From contig VXBM01000044.1 of NCBI GenBank assembly GCA_013400155.1, positions 210,160 to 274,159 of the forward strand: a stretch of 64,000 bases of DNA. The letters are read 5' to 3'. The notes beneath the pieces were generated by a model. The model was not told the DNA's origin and did no database searches. It worked only from the letters and a program-made list of their open reading frames with translations. A program made the position numbers and the translations under genes. Positions within the stretch are counted from its first letter, which is position 1, and each line of letters starts with the position of its first letter. The DNA is from Helopsaltes ochotensis (taxonomy: Eukaryota > Chordata > Aves > Passeriformes > Locustellidae). Shown in pieces: positions 14,201 through 29,200 of the stretch.

Positions 14201-17200
14201 GTTATGATTTTATTCTTACTTTTAATCCAAATTCTGCCCAAGGATTAAGTAGTCTTCTATTAAAATTTAAGTTTATTTATCTTAATACTATGCCTCAAGA
14301 ATTCAAATTGACATAGTCATGCCTCAGAATTTGACCTTTTTCACTTATTTGTTTGAAGACTACATCTTTTGAAAATCAAAGCAATCTCATACTGAAAGCT
14401 TCAGAAATTATAGGTAGTGAAAATTACATGAAAATGTATGTGTAGTTATGTTTGAGTGACTTCTACATTTACTATCTATTTTGATATATTTGTTTTGCAG
14501 AAACATGAAAAAAAAACCAAAAAATAAATTACTGCTTTGAAGAATTTATGCAGACTTTGGTTTTTTATAGGAATGCATGTACATTAAAGAGTTTTATATT
14601 AGTGCATTTAACTGAATGATTGTGGAAACCTTCTTTAACATACTAAATGCTGATTCCACAGTATTTTCCGTGTATTTAACCTTAAAAAAACCAAAAGGAT
14701 CACTTTCCATAAGAAATATAATCTAGCAATGTAAAAAGGAAGAACGCTTTTCAAAAGGAGTGCTCCATGATTTAATTTAGCAGGGTCCTTATACTAAAGA
14801 CTAAGATATGACTTTAGAAGCTTTTTTCTGTAACTTAAATTATAAAAAATACTTTGGGATTGTTTAACATAAAGGCTTTTTACATCATACCAACCATGTT
14901 CTTTTGTGGAATATTATAATTCTAATGTAATTCTATTAATTACAGATCTCCTTGTCTGGACTGCCCACCTAAAACGTTCATGTGGTTTTTTGGTTTTCTG
15001 TATTACAGGTGCACTTGTGCAGATGGATTTGAAGGTGAAAACTGTGAAGTAAATGTTGATGACTGTGAAGACAATGATTGTGAAAACAATTCTACTTGTG
15101 TGGATGGGATTAATAACTATACCTGCCTTTGTCCACCTGAATATACAGGTAGGAGTATAAGAGAAAGCACAGGAAATTCAAGAATTCCTAGCAGAACAGT
15201 AATATTTTCTATTTTGCAGGAATATTAGTAGTTACTCTACAAGTGACTTAATACTGGGTGTCCCTCCATTTTTTTCTCCTTTATAGTTTGTATTCAAAAC
15301 TAGATTTAATGTCCCCTCATTAATTCCTTTTTTTCGTTTTAAAATTAAAGCATTTTTATATTTAAAAGGTCATTCAAAGTTTGCCTTACCATTTGCCTAG
15401 ACACCCCAGTGGAGGACCTCTGTAGCTGTAGAAATCTGAAAAAATATTCTGCTTTTATCTTTAATCCTCATTTTACTATAAAGAATCTGTCTGTGCCATT
15501 GGGGAACTGTATTTGGCACCCCTGAATGCTGTCCTGTACTCCGCTAGAAATATTAATACCCGGTGTGATGCTTCCTGCACAGAATAAAAAGACAAGGATC
15601 TTTTGTTTCTGTCAGTTGGCAGACAAGCCAAAGCATATCCTCCTCTTTGTGACACAGGATCTCTTGCTTGCTATCATGGTCTCTGTGGGAATGGAGGATA
15701 GTTGGAACAGCAGCATGGAGAAAGTAGGATCTATTGTTTGCATTGATATTTTTTATAGCTCTTCTAACCAGACATATTTTTTGTATCAGATAGTTGACCA
15801 CTAGAAGAACATAGAGTTTAAATTCATTATGATTGGAAATGCATAAAAAAGAAATGTAAAATCCACCATAATTTGGGTATTAATTATACTCAGTTATTCT
15901 TAATTTTTACTTTAATTGATCAAAGTTGAGCTCTGGGAAACTGTAAGGGGAGGTGAATGCATAAATTAATTTCATTTATTGAAACCCCAGCTGACTCCTT
16001 TCTCATCCAAAGTGTTTTCATCACTAGCTCTACAGACTGTTGGATTGCTCCCCTGTTTTAGGGTATTCAAATTTAAAATCGGTATTTAAATATTGGGAAT
16101 GCTCAGCTAGTGAAGATGTTTAAACACAAGTATAAGAAATACAACTTCATAATCTAATAGAGGTATTCATCTGTTTGCCAAGTACCAATACTTTAATACC
16201 TAAGTGTAATTGACAGTTCGAGCCTTGGAAAGAAATGAGGTAACAGCCTTAGTAAGTAGAAATAGCAGTTCTCCTACAACTAATATTTCAGGCATATGTG
16301 AGTCAAGTTCAGCTCCCCTGGGATCAGCTGCTATCTCCTTTAAAAATGAGATGAGGAATTCCCTTGTGTAGGCTGGAAGACTGCAAAGCAAAGTCACATC
16401 AGTCCAGTAGTGCTCTTCAGGGGTTTCATGCTAAGAGGTTTCACATACCTATTACCTAGGAGATAGTTCATTTGCAAGTGCATTCCTCTCCTGCAGCTTT
16501 GCTGGCGTTTTTTACCTGTATTGCTCATTTCTACATTTTCAATCTTACTTCGGGTGCCTTTAACTGTTAAGTCTATAGGTTGTCAGATTCACAGTATGCA
16601 ATGGGAAGGACTCCTCTTTCTTAAATATCCGTGAAGTGGTTACAAAGGACTGTCTATAGCTAGGTGCTAATCTAAAACTTTGATTAAGTGTGCCTGTTGC
16701 ATTTTTGAAGTATTGTAAATGGAATATAAATTTTAAATTTATAATTGAAATAAAAATTGAAACATATCTCTATATATCTCTATGGATAGAGAAAAAAGGA
16801 GAGAATAAACATTGATAAAATTTTTGATGTTTGTATATATATGTTTCTTTAGTCAATATACGAGAAAATGCATTTTAAATTTGTTTCATATCTGTGCATA
16901 ATTTTGCCATAATCATATTGTGAGTTTTACACATAAAATGCCTGCTCATAATCTCTGCTGAAGTCAGTAAGACATGTGAGTAGGTGAGTCTTCTCACCAG
17001 CTGTAAAAGAAATCAAAACAATCTATTTCTAATCAGTAAGTTTAACCTCTCAGTTAAAAACTGTTGAGAATTTACACTAGCTCATCAGGCTTTTTTCAAC
17101 ACCTTTTTTTTTAAAAAGATACTTTTTTTAAAATGCATCACTAGAGCCTCAAATCATTTTATAGTAATTGTAGCAAAAATTTAGGTTTTCCATTACACCG

Positions 17201-20200
17201 AGTAAAGTACAGAATTCTACAATATACTATCTATCATACAAAGCATCTAAGAATAGGACACAATGTGTGAGATCTTAAGTGATTTTTGAAATAAGTTATA
17301 AGGTGAAAATGTAAAACATTGAGCTATCCAAGGGGTCCTCATATCTGTCATCCATGGTCTTGCATAATAAATAACCATCAGTATTAAGCATTAGACTGAA
17401 AGCAGTCTGGACACATCAGGATCTAAAAAGGGTAATGTTCAGAATATGAAGCAATTGAACAGTTGCCTCAAGTGTGTATGAGGTACAAAATAATTTGTAG
17501 AACTTTTTTTTTCCTCTGGTCTATAACCTGAGTTGAAAGATAAATAACAGAATCCCTGTCAAGCAGGAGTAGAGTGATTTTCATGAGGAACTTTTTAAAT
17601 ATGTGGATTTTTATATCTGTTCCAACAGGTTAAAATCAGATATGCATATTTCTAATGTTTGTTTTTTATGGAAGGATTTTCACTACATGAATTCGTGTAT
17701 TAGCTGGCAAAAAGTACCTTAACAATCAGGAAAACTGGCTATATATTCATATTCAGTATATACAAAGACTTTTAAATTCAGAGGTATTGATCTCTAGCTC
17801 AGAAAGTCCCTGAGCTGTAAGTGGTACAGCGTATATACCAGGAAAATACTACTGTAGGCTTCTCCTGTCCTCTTTTAATTTGGTTGACTACACTCTGAAT
17901 TGTCTTTGTTCAACATATCACAGCATATACATACTCAACATGGAATTGCACCAGCCCAGAATATTTTTCTGGGAGAATGATTATCTGCAAATATGCTTTA
18001 CATTTCAGTAGCACAGTATAAGGAAGAAGTCAGCTGAAACATGCTGGTATGAAACATAAATCGTTCTTCTATGAAGTCTTATTTTTATGTGGAGGGCTTG
18101 TTAGAATCTGAAATGAACTGCAAAAATGTTGCAGTGTAAAACCTAACAGTCTCTTTTTGACTTTTCTAACAATCCCTTGAAAATCAACACTTCTCAACTA
18201 TACTGTGTTGATTTGAGTGCAAGCAATCAGAAAGCTTATTGTGTTGTTGCACACAAATCAGGAATCAGTTTTGCTCTGCCTCAGTTTTACAGCAACCACC
18301 ACAGTTACAGGTGGAAAGAAAAAAAAATGGTATTTGCACTATAATATGAGCTTTCTTATGATCACAGACTATAACTGTGACACAACAGTAAGCAAATGGA
18401 ATCCACAGACATTCAGGGTTTCTGATGGAACCTGGAGAAATGTTTTCATTTAAAATACTTCACTATGTCCTGCACTCTTTAATCTTGCTATTCTCTTAAC
18501 ATTACCATCTCCTTTATTTTAACCCCAGTCTAGTAAACTTCAGGTCATTTTATGTACATTCTATAGATTACAGATAATCATTTCTCTTGCTCATTGTCAT
18601 CAGTCATTAGATCACAGAACTAACTGATCCAGAAGTAAAACCTTTCTTACGCCACTGGTGGCATGTACTTCTTACCCTTCCGTTTGTTTTGTTCTGCTGG
18701 AGGTGAGACTTTGAAGCTTGCTTCGTTTGCTGTATCAACCTCTTTGCTGCTATAGTTGTGCATTAGCTTAATGTGCTATGCTGTTGTATTACAATGTAAA
18801 AAGTCTCTTGTCTCTTCTGTCTTTGTCACTGCAAGCTGCTAATCTGAATGAAGTGGAAAAAGGTCAGTTGTCTTTTAAGCCTATTTTCACTTACCTTGGT
18901 TTCTTACTTTCCTTTTCTTAAAGGTGCATGGATTTCAGTTATTACAAATGACCAAATCATATATAGATATAATGTAGAAAGCTCACTGCAAATGCTCAAA
19001 TTAGGCACTTGGCTGTTGCTGTGAATACGTGAAGAATGTTATTGAAGATGCAGATTGCTGTGCACTACTTTAATACTTCATTCAATGTCTTTTTGTCAGA
19101 TGTATTAAAAACTTGTGCAGACATTGATATAGGATAAAAAAAAGCTTACATTATTGTGTCCTGAAATCCTTATTCTCCTCACCTTAAAGCCATCCCTTGG
19201 TTCCGTGCTAATGTATTCTCTGTGTTATAGCACTGTTTTGCTTTATTTTCAATAGATTGTGTTACTAGAAAATATGCTGGAGTATCAAATGACAATCTTC
19301 TTGCTCCTCATTTCTGTGGCTTCTTATTTGCTGTAAATATCTAAGGAACTGAAATGGCCATATTAATCTGGGGGTATGGTAGAAGAAAGGTAACATTGAA
19401 GAGATTTATGACATTAACTTTGGGTGTTTGATTTTTAATTTTTTTTAAGTTTCTGTTTAGCACCTATCACACTAACAGAGATAAACCATCTGCTCTGCAA
19501 TCCGATCATATATTCAATCTGAGACCTAGCATAAGCAATGACAGCATATTTATAAAGATGCGTATTTGGTTTTAAAAGCAAATTAATAATTCTTTGTATA
19601 CTTGCCATTAATTTGATAAATATATTTTCAGTTTTTGAAGCAATATAATGTAATATCTATAGTAATAAATATATGTTCATTATCCATGAAATAACATGTT
19701 GAGCAAGACTGCAGTTATATCATCTATGTTGCTTAATAACATCTATGTTGATTAATTTAGACATCTGATTAATAATTCCTACAACTTAAACTCATAGCGT
19801 AAATTTTCTCTGAAACTGAAGCAGAGTATAAGACATTTTCAGAAAATTATTCCAGTCACAGGTTTTCCATGCTCAACTGTCTTTCATTTAGACACATTGT
19901 TGTATTTGCATTTTATTGCTACTCATCTGGACAGCAGAAATATCCTGCCGTTTTTCTTGTTTATTACACAAGTGTGAACTGTAACATATTAAAATTACTG
20001 ATAATAGAAAGAACAAACTCCTCACAAATAAACTATCAAACATCCAGGGGATATGAACTGCTTTTCTCCAATGTGATACATTTTTATATTAGCTTTCTAG
20101 CTGAACATGAAAGTTATTAATAGTCTAGAAGGCACTTGGAGGATCAGTCAGTTTTATCATGCAAGAAATCTTTTGAATTGTGTCAGTATTAGGGAAAAAA

Positions 20201-23200
20201 GGGACCATTCCAGCAATTGTCTCAGTTTAGGCAAGCCTTAGACACAACCTTCTTGCCCCTGCAAGAAAGGAGTTGCATTACTACTTTGAATTCACTTGGT
20301 AATCAGATAAGTACCTTCCCGAAATTTAAGCATGCAAATAATCAAATGCAAATCATGACATATCAAACTTGATAAAAAGTTTAATAATTCCATCAAATTA
20401 AATCATAATTCTCATCGTTGTAAGAACTGCTCATTACAGATTCTTAGAATAAAGAGATGCAGTTGTTACTCTTGCTTTTTATCACTCATAAAATTTTCTA
20501 TTTCATCTAGCTTAATATACTTTAAATTACTATTCTATATTAAAACTTCAAGTATTTAAGTAATTTTACTGCATTTGCATAAAGGAGAAGTATGCATGAT
20601 ATTGTGGCAAGCTGAGATAGCCGCTTCTGGTTCAATCACTGCCATTATTCATTCTAGTCTATGAACCACCCTTCTCTTTACCTTAATTGTCTTAAAGCTT
20701 ATCTGCCTAAAAGTTACTGTTTCTTTGCTGTTACCAGTGTACATAAAACAAATAGAAATGTTAAACTAAATTAAACTAAGCTCTGTCTTACACTGAGATG
20801 CACAAGCACAAGGGTTAGCTAAAAATACCTATGATGGTGAAAGATGTGAACAGTCCAGCAATTTGACTCTAAAATTAAATTTTAAAAAAGTTCAGATTTA
20901 TGATTATAAACTGTAACCTACTGTCACTGTGAACATTGGTTAATTCTAAGAGATTTCGTCTGTCATGTAGTAGATATTTTTATTTGTATTTTCTGAATAA
21001 TGAGCTTAAGACCTGAAATAATTTATGTCCTGACTGCACATCAAACTCAAGACTCAATAAAAATGCAGCAGTTTTCTGTATATAGTTTGTTAAATGGCAC
21101 TAACATTTTCCAACCCCTTCTGCACTCTATTGGCTGTTTGAGTCACAGTATTAAACAGAGACTTTCAGTCATAGAGTCAGATAGTGACAACTAATTGATA
21201 AAACATCAACACTGCAGAAGTTGACTCACACTATATCATAACTAAGCTCAGAAGCTGAAATGGATATATAAAGCATGCACAAAATCTTTTTATTCTTGTC
21301 TGTAATAGATATTTGATATTTTGACTTTGGAAGAGGGAATAAGTTATCTAGGAAAAACCTGGGGTTTGACAATTAAAACTGACTACTGTTGCTTTTGGAT
21401 TCCCTGTCTAGTTTGGATTTTTTTTTGGTTTTTGAGTATCAAACTCAGCTTTTCTAACAAGGGTGATTTTAAACTTGTTTCTTCATAAATTTGACTGTAA
21501 TTGTCAATGTGCTATTACATTAAGAAGCCTATGTCCATTTTTTTTAGAGCTGTCCTCTTCATTCAGAAATGTAGTGGCTGACATTGCTTTATTTTAAATT
21601 TATTGCCCAATTATTCAAAATAACAAACATGTAAATCCTTTTCCACCTCATTGCCTTGTTACTCATTATTTGTTGTATCTATATAATGGAAAATCCAGAG
21701 TTAAGGGTCTATTCCACCCTGAGAAAAGAAGGCTCGGGAGACGTTATCACCCTGTTCCAGAATTTAAAAGGTGGCTGCAAGGAAAATGGAGACTCCGTTT
21801 TTTACAAGTAGTCACATGGAAAAGAGGAGGGATAATGGGTACAAGTTACTCCTGGGGAGGTGCCTGTTAGAATTAAAAAAGAGGGAAACTTTTTACAATG
21901 AGGACATGGAGCCATTGGAATAATTTTCCCAGGAAAGTGGTGGATTCCCCAACATTAGACACTTTCAGGATTCAGCTGGAAAAGGTCTGGGCCATCTTGT
22001 TTCTTCTGCTTTTTTCAGGAGATGATCCTTGAGGATTAAACCTGGTATTCTATGATTAAGTTTTTAGTGATTTATAATCTTATCAAGTCATAAGAGTGAA
22101 TTAACACACACGGGAAACACAAACTGGCCCCTGAATCTAGCAAACATACAGTTTTGGTTACCTGTAGAAAGTATCATCAGTATATATCAGAATTTAATAA
22201 CGTTGTCTGACTGTTTAAGTCTATATCATACTCTATGCAAAATCTCAGTAAATATTTGTCTTGAGCTTGGAGGGTCGTGTTCATTTGTGCCAACCACATA
22301 ATTCCACTGGTTTCAATGCTACTCTACACCAGAATCCAGAATCCCTTAGATTAATTAAGCCAGATGTCTTGTGAAAAGAGTTATTGCTGGTTCTAATTAA
22401 ACTTTGGAAGATTTTCACAGGTTTTTTGACACTTTATCTGCTACTTATATTTAAACAAACTAGTCTGTTCCTTATTACATACAGAAATGTTCCCATCTTT
22501 CAAAAACATAATTACTTAGCTAAGCTCTTACAGAAGCCTCAGTTACAATATTTTTAGATGAATAAAAGAATGTCCTCACACATTGGTGTCAAGCTTCCTT
22601 GAACTGAGATCTTTTTTCACAACCTTTTCTGATTATTTTGAAGTATGCTCTTTAAACTGTGTATTATGTTTCTCAAATCAGGGAACTCTCTAAGATTTCC
22701 TTCTAGTAAAGCCTAGGAGCCTAACTTGGTAAATCTGGGGGTTTTTTTGTCCCATGAGTTTTACTTTCATCACTGTCTTTTCATTTCAACAAAATTAACT
22801 ACTCCTTTTCACCTTGTCTCAATTAAATTCTGAATAACACAATGGTTATTCAGTATGCTGAAGGAGGGGTTTCTTTACCAGGAAACTATATTCTTCAGAG
22901 GTTTAGATTCCATGTCCCATAGTTTACTTACCTTTTCTATTATCTTTTTCAGAAACAGTTTTATTTTGGCCATGGGAATACTCCATTCACAATATAGATC
23001 TATTAGCATTTATTAATATTAACAGTTATTATCTTTTAGATGTACAAGACCTTGCATTTGGGTTATCTTGGCTTGTTCTTATGGTATTTACATCCTCATT
23101 CAGAAACTGAGTATCTAATATACAGTTTTGGATTCCATCTTGATTTTTTTTTTACTGATCCTTTGTAAAAATCTGTCAGTAATGCTACTTTTTTTATATA

Positions 23201-26200
23201 TAACTAAAGGTTGTACTATAAGTAAAGCTAACTTTCATAGTCATAGTATTTTTTACATGAGTGTTTTGCTAGATGGCCACCATCCTGTTTCTTCTTTGCT
23301 ACAGATTTTTTAGCTAAAACTTCAGGGATATAATTCATCATGCATACAATTTGCAAATGCAAGGGAAAAGTTTCTTTACTTTTCTGCTGTCACAACACAA
23401 AAAGTTCTGCTTCTGTGTGCTTTTCTACAGAGTACTCAGATCAAACTCTGACCATAATCTCAAAAATGCTTGGTGATAGTTGATGATGTTTGCAAGCCAT
23501 TTGGCTGCAGTGTGCTTGGTAGTGTAACATTGATTTTATAATTTGAAGTGGACATTTTTAAAAACTGTAAACCTGTTTAAAACCTAAATTCCCAATCATT
23601 ATGTAGGATTCACAGCCAAGAGTGGGAAGTTAGGAGATTTCAAGTGCCCCTGAGCACTCCACATGAGGTGATTCAGCTTTCAGTATAGTTTTGAAGATAT
23701 TAGGGCTAGCAACCTATGAATTCTAAAATACAGTGTACGTTAAGAAATCCTGTATTTCATAAGTACCTGGGAGAGGATTTACAAAAATGTACAGGCTTAG
23801 ACACTATTGAGTAAAACTATTTGCCACTCAAGTTATTTCAGAAATCTCTGCCACTGATAATATAAGCCAAATGAATATGCTGTAGCAAAATCAGTTTAAT
23901 AAATTTGACAAGAATGGTAAAAATGCTTTTTCTTACTATGTCACTCCTGAATTGCCCTTTCTAGGTAGTTTGGTTTTATTTTCACTGAACTATTGCTGTG
24001 AATGTATGAGACAGGAGGCTCCAGCCCTGCTTGGGAGATAGGCTTAATGTGGCACTTTCAGAAACTCTATGATATGCTGTCAGATTTAATAATCTTGGGA
24101 ATACTTAGAGGTGCTATTATCCAAGTTTTGTTAGTACTGTACAACGACATTTTTATTATTTGTAGTTGAGGTGTCATGTATTTTTCAGTTCTACATGTAA
24201 TCTAATATACAATATATGCCCTAATAAGATATTTGTATAGGTGTGTATATGTCTGCATATATATCCACATATATGTAGGCACATACATAAATTTCTAAAC
24301 TATGGAAATGTGCACAAACTAGGTTAAAACAGCAATCATTTTTGTTTGTTCTCCTCCCATGATCCTTAAAATCTGAACTCACTGTTCCCATACTTATATC
24401 TAACTCTTAAACACTACTGGTCTTTAAACAGATTTCAGCTATTACAAGTTCTGCAAATTGACTAAATGCTATGTGAAAATAGCAATGAAGACCTCTTATA
24501 TGTGTATTTGTTTGAACAAAACCCTTTGAAAAGAGAAAGGGACCTTGGTTTTGTTTAATATATCGTGGGATGCAAACAATCCCTGGTATTTCAGGAGTCT
24601 TTGTGCACTGACCTAGTCATAACAGTTGTACATTTCCAGACTAATAATTCCATTGAGGCTTTAAGGATAGAATTATAATCCTTTGTATTAGTCATCTTCA
24701 GTGGCCTGCATTTGATCTCCATTCAGTTTCCTGCATTGACTGAGTCATGTTGTTACTGTCAGTTTTCTTGAGGCTCTTAAGTGACCTGTTCGTGAAGGCC
24801 ATTTTCTTATGTTAACTCAAACTGTTATTTGTTTTATAGAGAAAACACACTACTTGAAATTGGGAATGTGGTATTTATTAATTTGTTTAATTTTTTATTT
24901 ACCTATTTATCTTTTTTTTTTTAATCTTTGTGTAGAACAAGTCTGGATCTTTTGAATGGCTGCAAAATACTTGTCTAGCTGTTTTTTGGTTTGTCCTCTC
25001 ATTTGGTAGAGGTCCCATGTCTTATCACACTCAGTATACGTTTTTCAGTTGTGATTTTAACTGCCATAACCGTCTTTACTCCTGCCTCAGTTTCGCCTTT
25101 TTCTCTACCCTTGCTTTAATATAAACTGTTCCTCAGCTCTTTTCAAGTTTTTGTTTTGTCCACTACACTGCAAGCCACTGCCATGCTCAGCTCAGTAAAA
25201 CTGAGGGATACCAAATGTCGCCTCTTTGAAGGCCAGTTCAGTTTGAGCAGTGGGAGTGTCTGATCATTCACTCCTTTCCTCTGCTCCCTTCCTTGTCATC
25301 GTAATGTACAGTTCTACTTCTCTTTGCTTGCCAACTCATGTTTTATTACTGGATGAAGGAGAGGGACAACCCTGCTCCTTCCATAGTTTTAGACTGATGG
25401 ACCTGTCAGACCTTGAATTCATCAGGAACAGGGTTTATATCTGTTTATTATACATATATTCTTCATATGGATGCTGGAATAAGTATATCTACCTTCAAAC
25501 CCAGTGATTACAAATTTAGCAAGTGCACTATCCATGGTATCACCTGATAAGTTAATCAGGGAACAAGATATTGTTGATCTGTTTACAAACCTGTATTTCC
25601 TTTTCATAAAGTTGCAAATAAAACAATTTTTAACCATATTAAAATACCTTTTAGATTATAAACCCATTTTGGAAATTAGAGCCACTGCCTCTATCAGCAG
25701 GGAAGGGTAGACATTTTACATAGATTATTTTTTTCTTTTCTTTTCACAGAACAGATTATAGATAATTATGGTACATTAACAAAGGCAAAAAATGGAGAGT
25801 CATATTTAAGGAAAAGTAGAAAACAAGTTTTCATTTTTGGATAATTCGAATTGTATTGACATGCAGTGATATTAACAGGTTTTTTTCAGGTAATAGATTA
25901 CTTATAGTGAGTGCAAATCTGGCTATTTCTGTGTGTAATGTGCTTAGAAATAAGTAAAAGAAAAGCATATTGATGGCTTTTTTGTTCTAGTGAGTCTAAT
26001 CACTAGTGTTGCTATATAGCAGAGCTAGATAAATATTGTAAATGAAAAAGAATTACAAAATTAACCTTTATGTCCATGTATAGATGATTGGTGTTGAACT
26101 TGATGTTGTTTATAAAGGAGTTACCAGGTATATTATTATTTATTTTTATTATTTCTGTATTAACATTTATTTATTAGTATTTATTATAAATGTATTCATT

Positions 26201-29200
26201 ATTATGTAAAGAAATATGCATATTTTAGTGTTAGCAACAGAATTTGTAGCCATTGCTTTTAAAATTCTGTTCATTGCGATTTCCAAGTCACTGTGATATT
26301 TTCACTGAATTGACAGCATACATTATATTTCAGGTGAACTCTGTGAGGAGAAATTAGATTTCTGTGCCCAAAACCTGAATCCTTGCCAGCATGATTCAAA
26401 GTGTATCTTGACGCCCAAAGGATACAAGTAAGTCTGAAATGTTGTTAGAGTCCAACTGAATCAAAGTTTGTATTTTTCTATCCTGCCTAGCTTCCTTTCC
26501 TTCTGTCTAAATGGAAGCCATTTCTATTGTCAAAGTACTAATTTTGATTATTACTAAACTTTATGGCAGAACAGACCATTATTTTCATGTAAAGCTGCAT
26601 TAATGTCTTAAGTAGGTTTTACTGAATTTTACTGATCCTTAAAAGGTCCAATTCCAACCAGATTTTAAATAGAAACACACGGTACTCTTTATGATGTCTG
26701 TACAAAATCCTTATAGGAGTTTGAGCAGTAGGAAAATAATTGCATTTAATTGAAGTGGAATAATTATATCGCTTTTAGAGAAGTAATTGTGAAAGAGGTT
26801 ATTAGGAAGGAACACTGGAAGGTATAAAGTAAAGATGGCCCTCCCCAGGAAAACTAATCTTTAATTACACCATATCCTTATCATGATTAATTAGTAAGCA
26901 CAATTTAAAGTTGTTTTAATAGGCTTTAGGTTAATAAATACAGGATACCTGCAGATTTAAATTGTTCTCACAAGTACCTGTTTTATTCACAGCATGCTTT
27001 TGTGCTAAAATCAGATAATTTGTCATTCCCACTACTTATGAAATGACATTTTATTTAAAATATGGCAAAAAATATTAAATATTCAGTTGAATGTGAAATT
27101 AAGTTGACAGTTTAACACTGGAAAATAGAAAAATTGTTGGGTTTCAGTTGTGGTGCATTACATTGCTTTTTTTCATGTCACTTCAATAAACTGGGTTTAG
27201 GGTCTTATACTTTACTGTCCAGTTCATTAATCTTTCCTGTTACTTTTAAATCATAAAATAGCACATGCAGCATACTTCAAGAAGTATCTTAGTCACACTT
27301 TTAATAAGATACTTTATATTCTTTTTCCCTTGTCTTGTTCACACCTGTTGTTGAATAAAAAATAAGACATAATTGATTGAAGTACTAAATTTAATCTTAC
27401 ATGGCTTTTTAAAATCACTCTTGCCAGCTTAGAGGAAATTTTAGATAGTAAAAAAAATAACACTGAGGAGGGAATCACAGGATCTAATGAAATCAATTAA
27501 AGACATCTTAATTTTTAAAAATGTCATATGGATGCATGGATTTGTAATACTTTCCATTAATTTTTTACAGAGTTCTGGGCATTCACTCAGTCCTCTATAT
27601 GAGAATTCCCTGAAGGAGTGACACTAGCATTAGCAATGAGAGTTGCACATGGGGCAAAAAAAAAAAAAACTAACTAACAAAAAAAAATCATTACATACTC
27701 TCTTGAGGATGTGCTTTTTCTAGATCAGTGTGGGTTCAGGGAGGGCAGATGATGGGTTTTGAGACTTCTGTTAGTTCACCAACCATGGAGCTATATGTAG
27801 TAAATCAGACTGGTGGAATTTTAGGATTTAAAAATTATGTATAACCTTTAAACTGCATAAATGGACCATTGGTCCATTCATAGCTGTTCAGCTGACAAAG
27901 ATAACCATCAGTACAAGCTTTGGATTATTTATCTTGGTTTCACCAGCCAAGCATATGGATTATGTTTAGTGTTTGCAGCCATTACTAACATCCAGTAACT
28001 TTCTGTGTTGCTCATACATTCTAAAAACTTTCTAAATTATTCATGAGGACTCTCTAGATTGATTTGCACACAATTCTTCAATATAATGGCAAGTGTGTAA
28101 ACATTTTAACCAGCAAACCTGTATTCATTACATATACAGATTTCCTGTCTAATGGTATGATTAAGCTACATAGTCTTTGCACACAAAGTATTAGTAATGC
28201 CTTTTTTTCCATGATTTTTAAACAATACAGTAGTTCCTTAACTTTGTCATAATCACACTGGATCATCCAATTTGCTTCCCTGTTTTACAGATGTGATTGC
28301 ACACCTGGATATGTAGGTGAGCATTGTGATATTGACTTTGATGACTGCCAGGACAACAAATGTAAAAATGGAGCGCAGTGCACTGACGCAGTTAATGGAT
28401 ATACTTGCATTTGCCCAGAAGGGTACAGGTGAGAAAGATCTGAAGGCACTACAAACATGTATGTCTTCTGTCAAAGCTGTTTTTTCTTGGAAATACTGAT
28501 TGTTTTCTCTTTTCATTTAGTGGCTTGTTTTGTGAGTTTTCACCACCAATGGTTTTACCACGCACCAGCCCTTGTGATAATTATGAATGTCAAAATGGGG
28601 CCCAGTGTATCATAAAAGAAAGTGAACCAATCTGTCAGTGTTTATCAGGCTACCAGGGTGAGAAATGTGAAAAGCTGATTAGCATAAACTTTGTCAACAA
28701 AGAATCCTATCTGCAAATCCCTTCAGCTAAGATACGCCCCCAAACCAATATCACTCTACAGGTAAGTTTGCTTGTGTTGCGGGTTCTCTTTTCTGGAAAA
28801 GAGAGTAAATGGCTTTTCATGATGTGGAAAATGACCCAAAGTTGTCACTGTCTCACTTAAAGAGCTTTTCACAGTTTGAGCTAAAAATCTGGAAGAATTA
28901 ATGCAGTAATTCTGTATTCATATTGAAGAGGATGGGCTTATTGATAGGAAGTTAAAAAGTTAAAAGTGTCCAGCTCTCCTTCAAAAAAGAATTTTATAAT
29001 GCAGTAACAGACTATGGCAGTAAATTCAGAGATTCACTTAATACCTCACTTTTATTAAATACCTAATTTTAGTTGTTTCTTAATATTTCTGTCTTTTAAC
29101 TAGATTGCCACAGATGAAGACAGTGGGATCCTGCTGTACAAAGGCGATAAAGATCATATAGCAGTGGAACTGTACCGGGGCAGAGTGAGGGTCAGCTATG

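Larger units (their letters stand above)
15149..26333 (+). other. SLIT2: Long SLIT2 intron (11.2 kb)
   Basis: The longest complete intron in the window, GTAGGA...TTTCAG. It contains the candidate microexon at 18836-18862, a CR1 fragment at about 21709-22058, TA-rich microsatellite-like sequence around 24238-24290 and an ATT-rich stretch around 26130-26215. The rest is AT-rich with no recognised gene, and no tRNA or microRNA hairpin that I could support. Confidence 0.8.
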
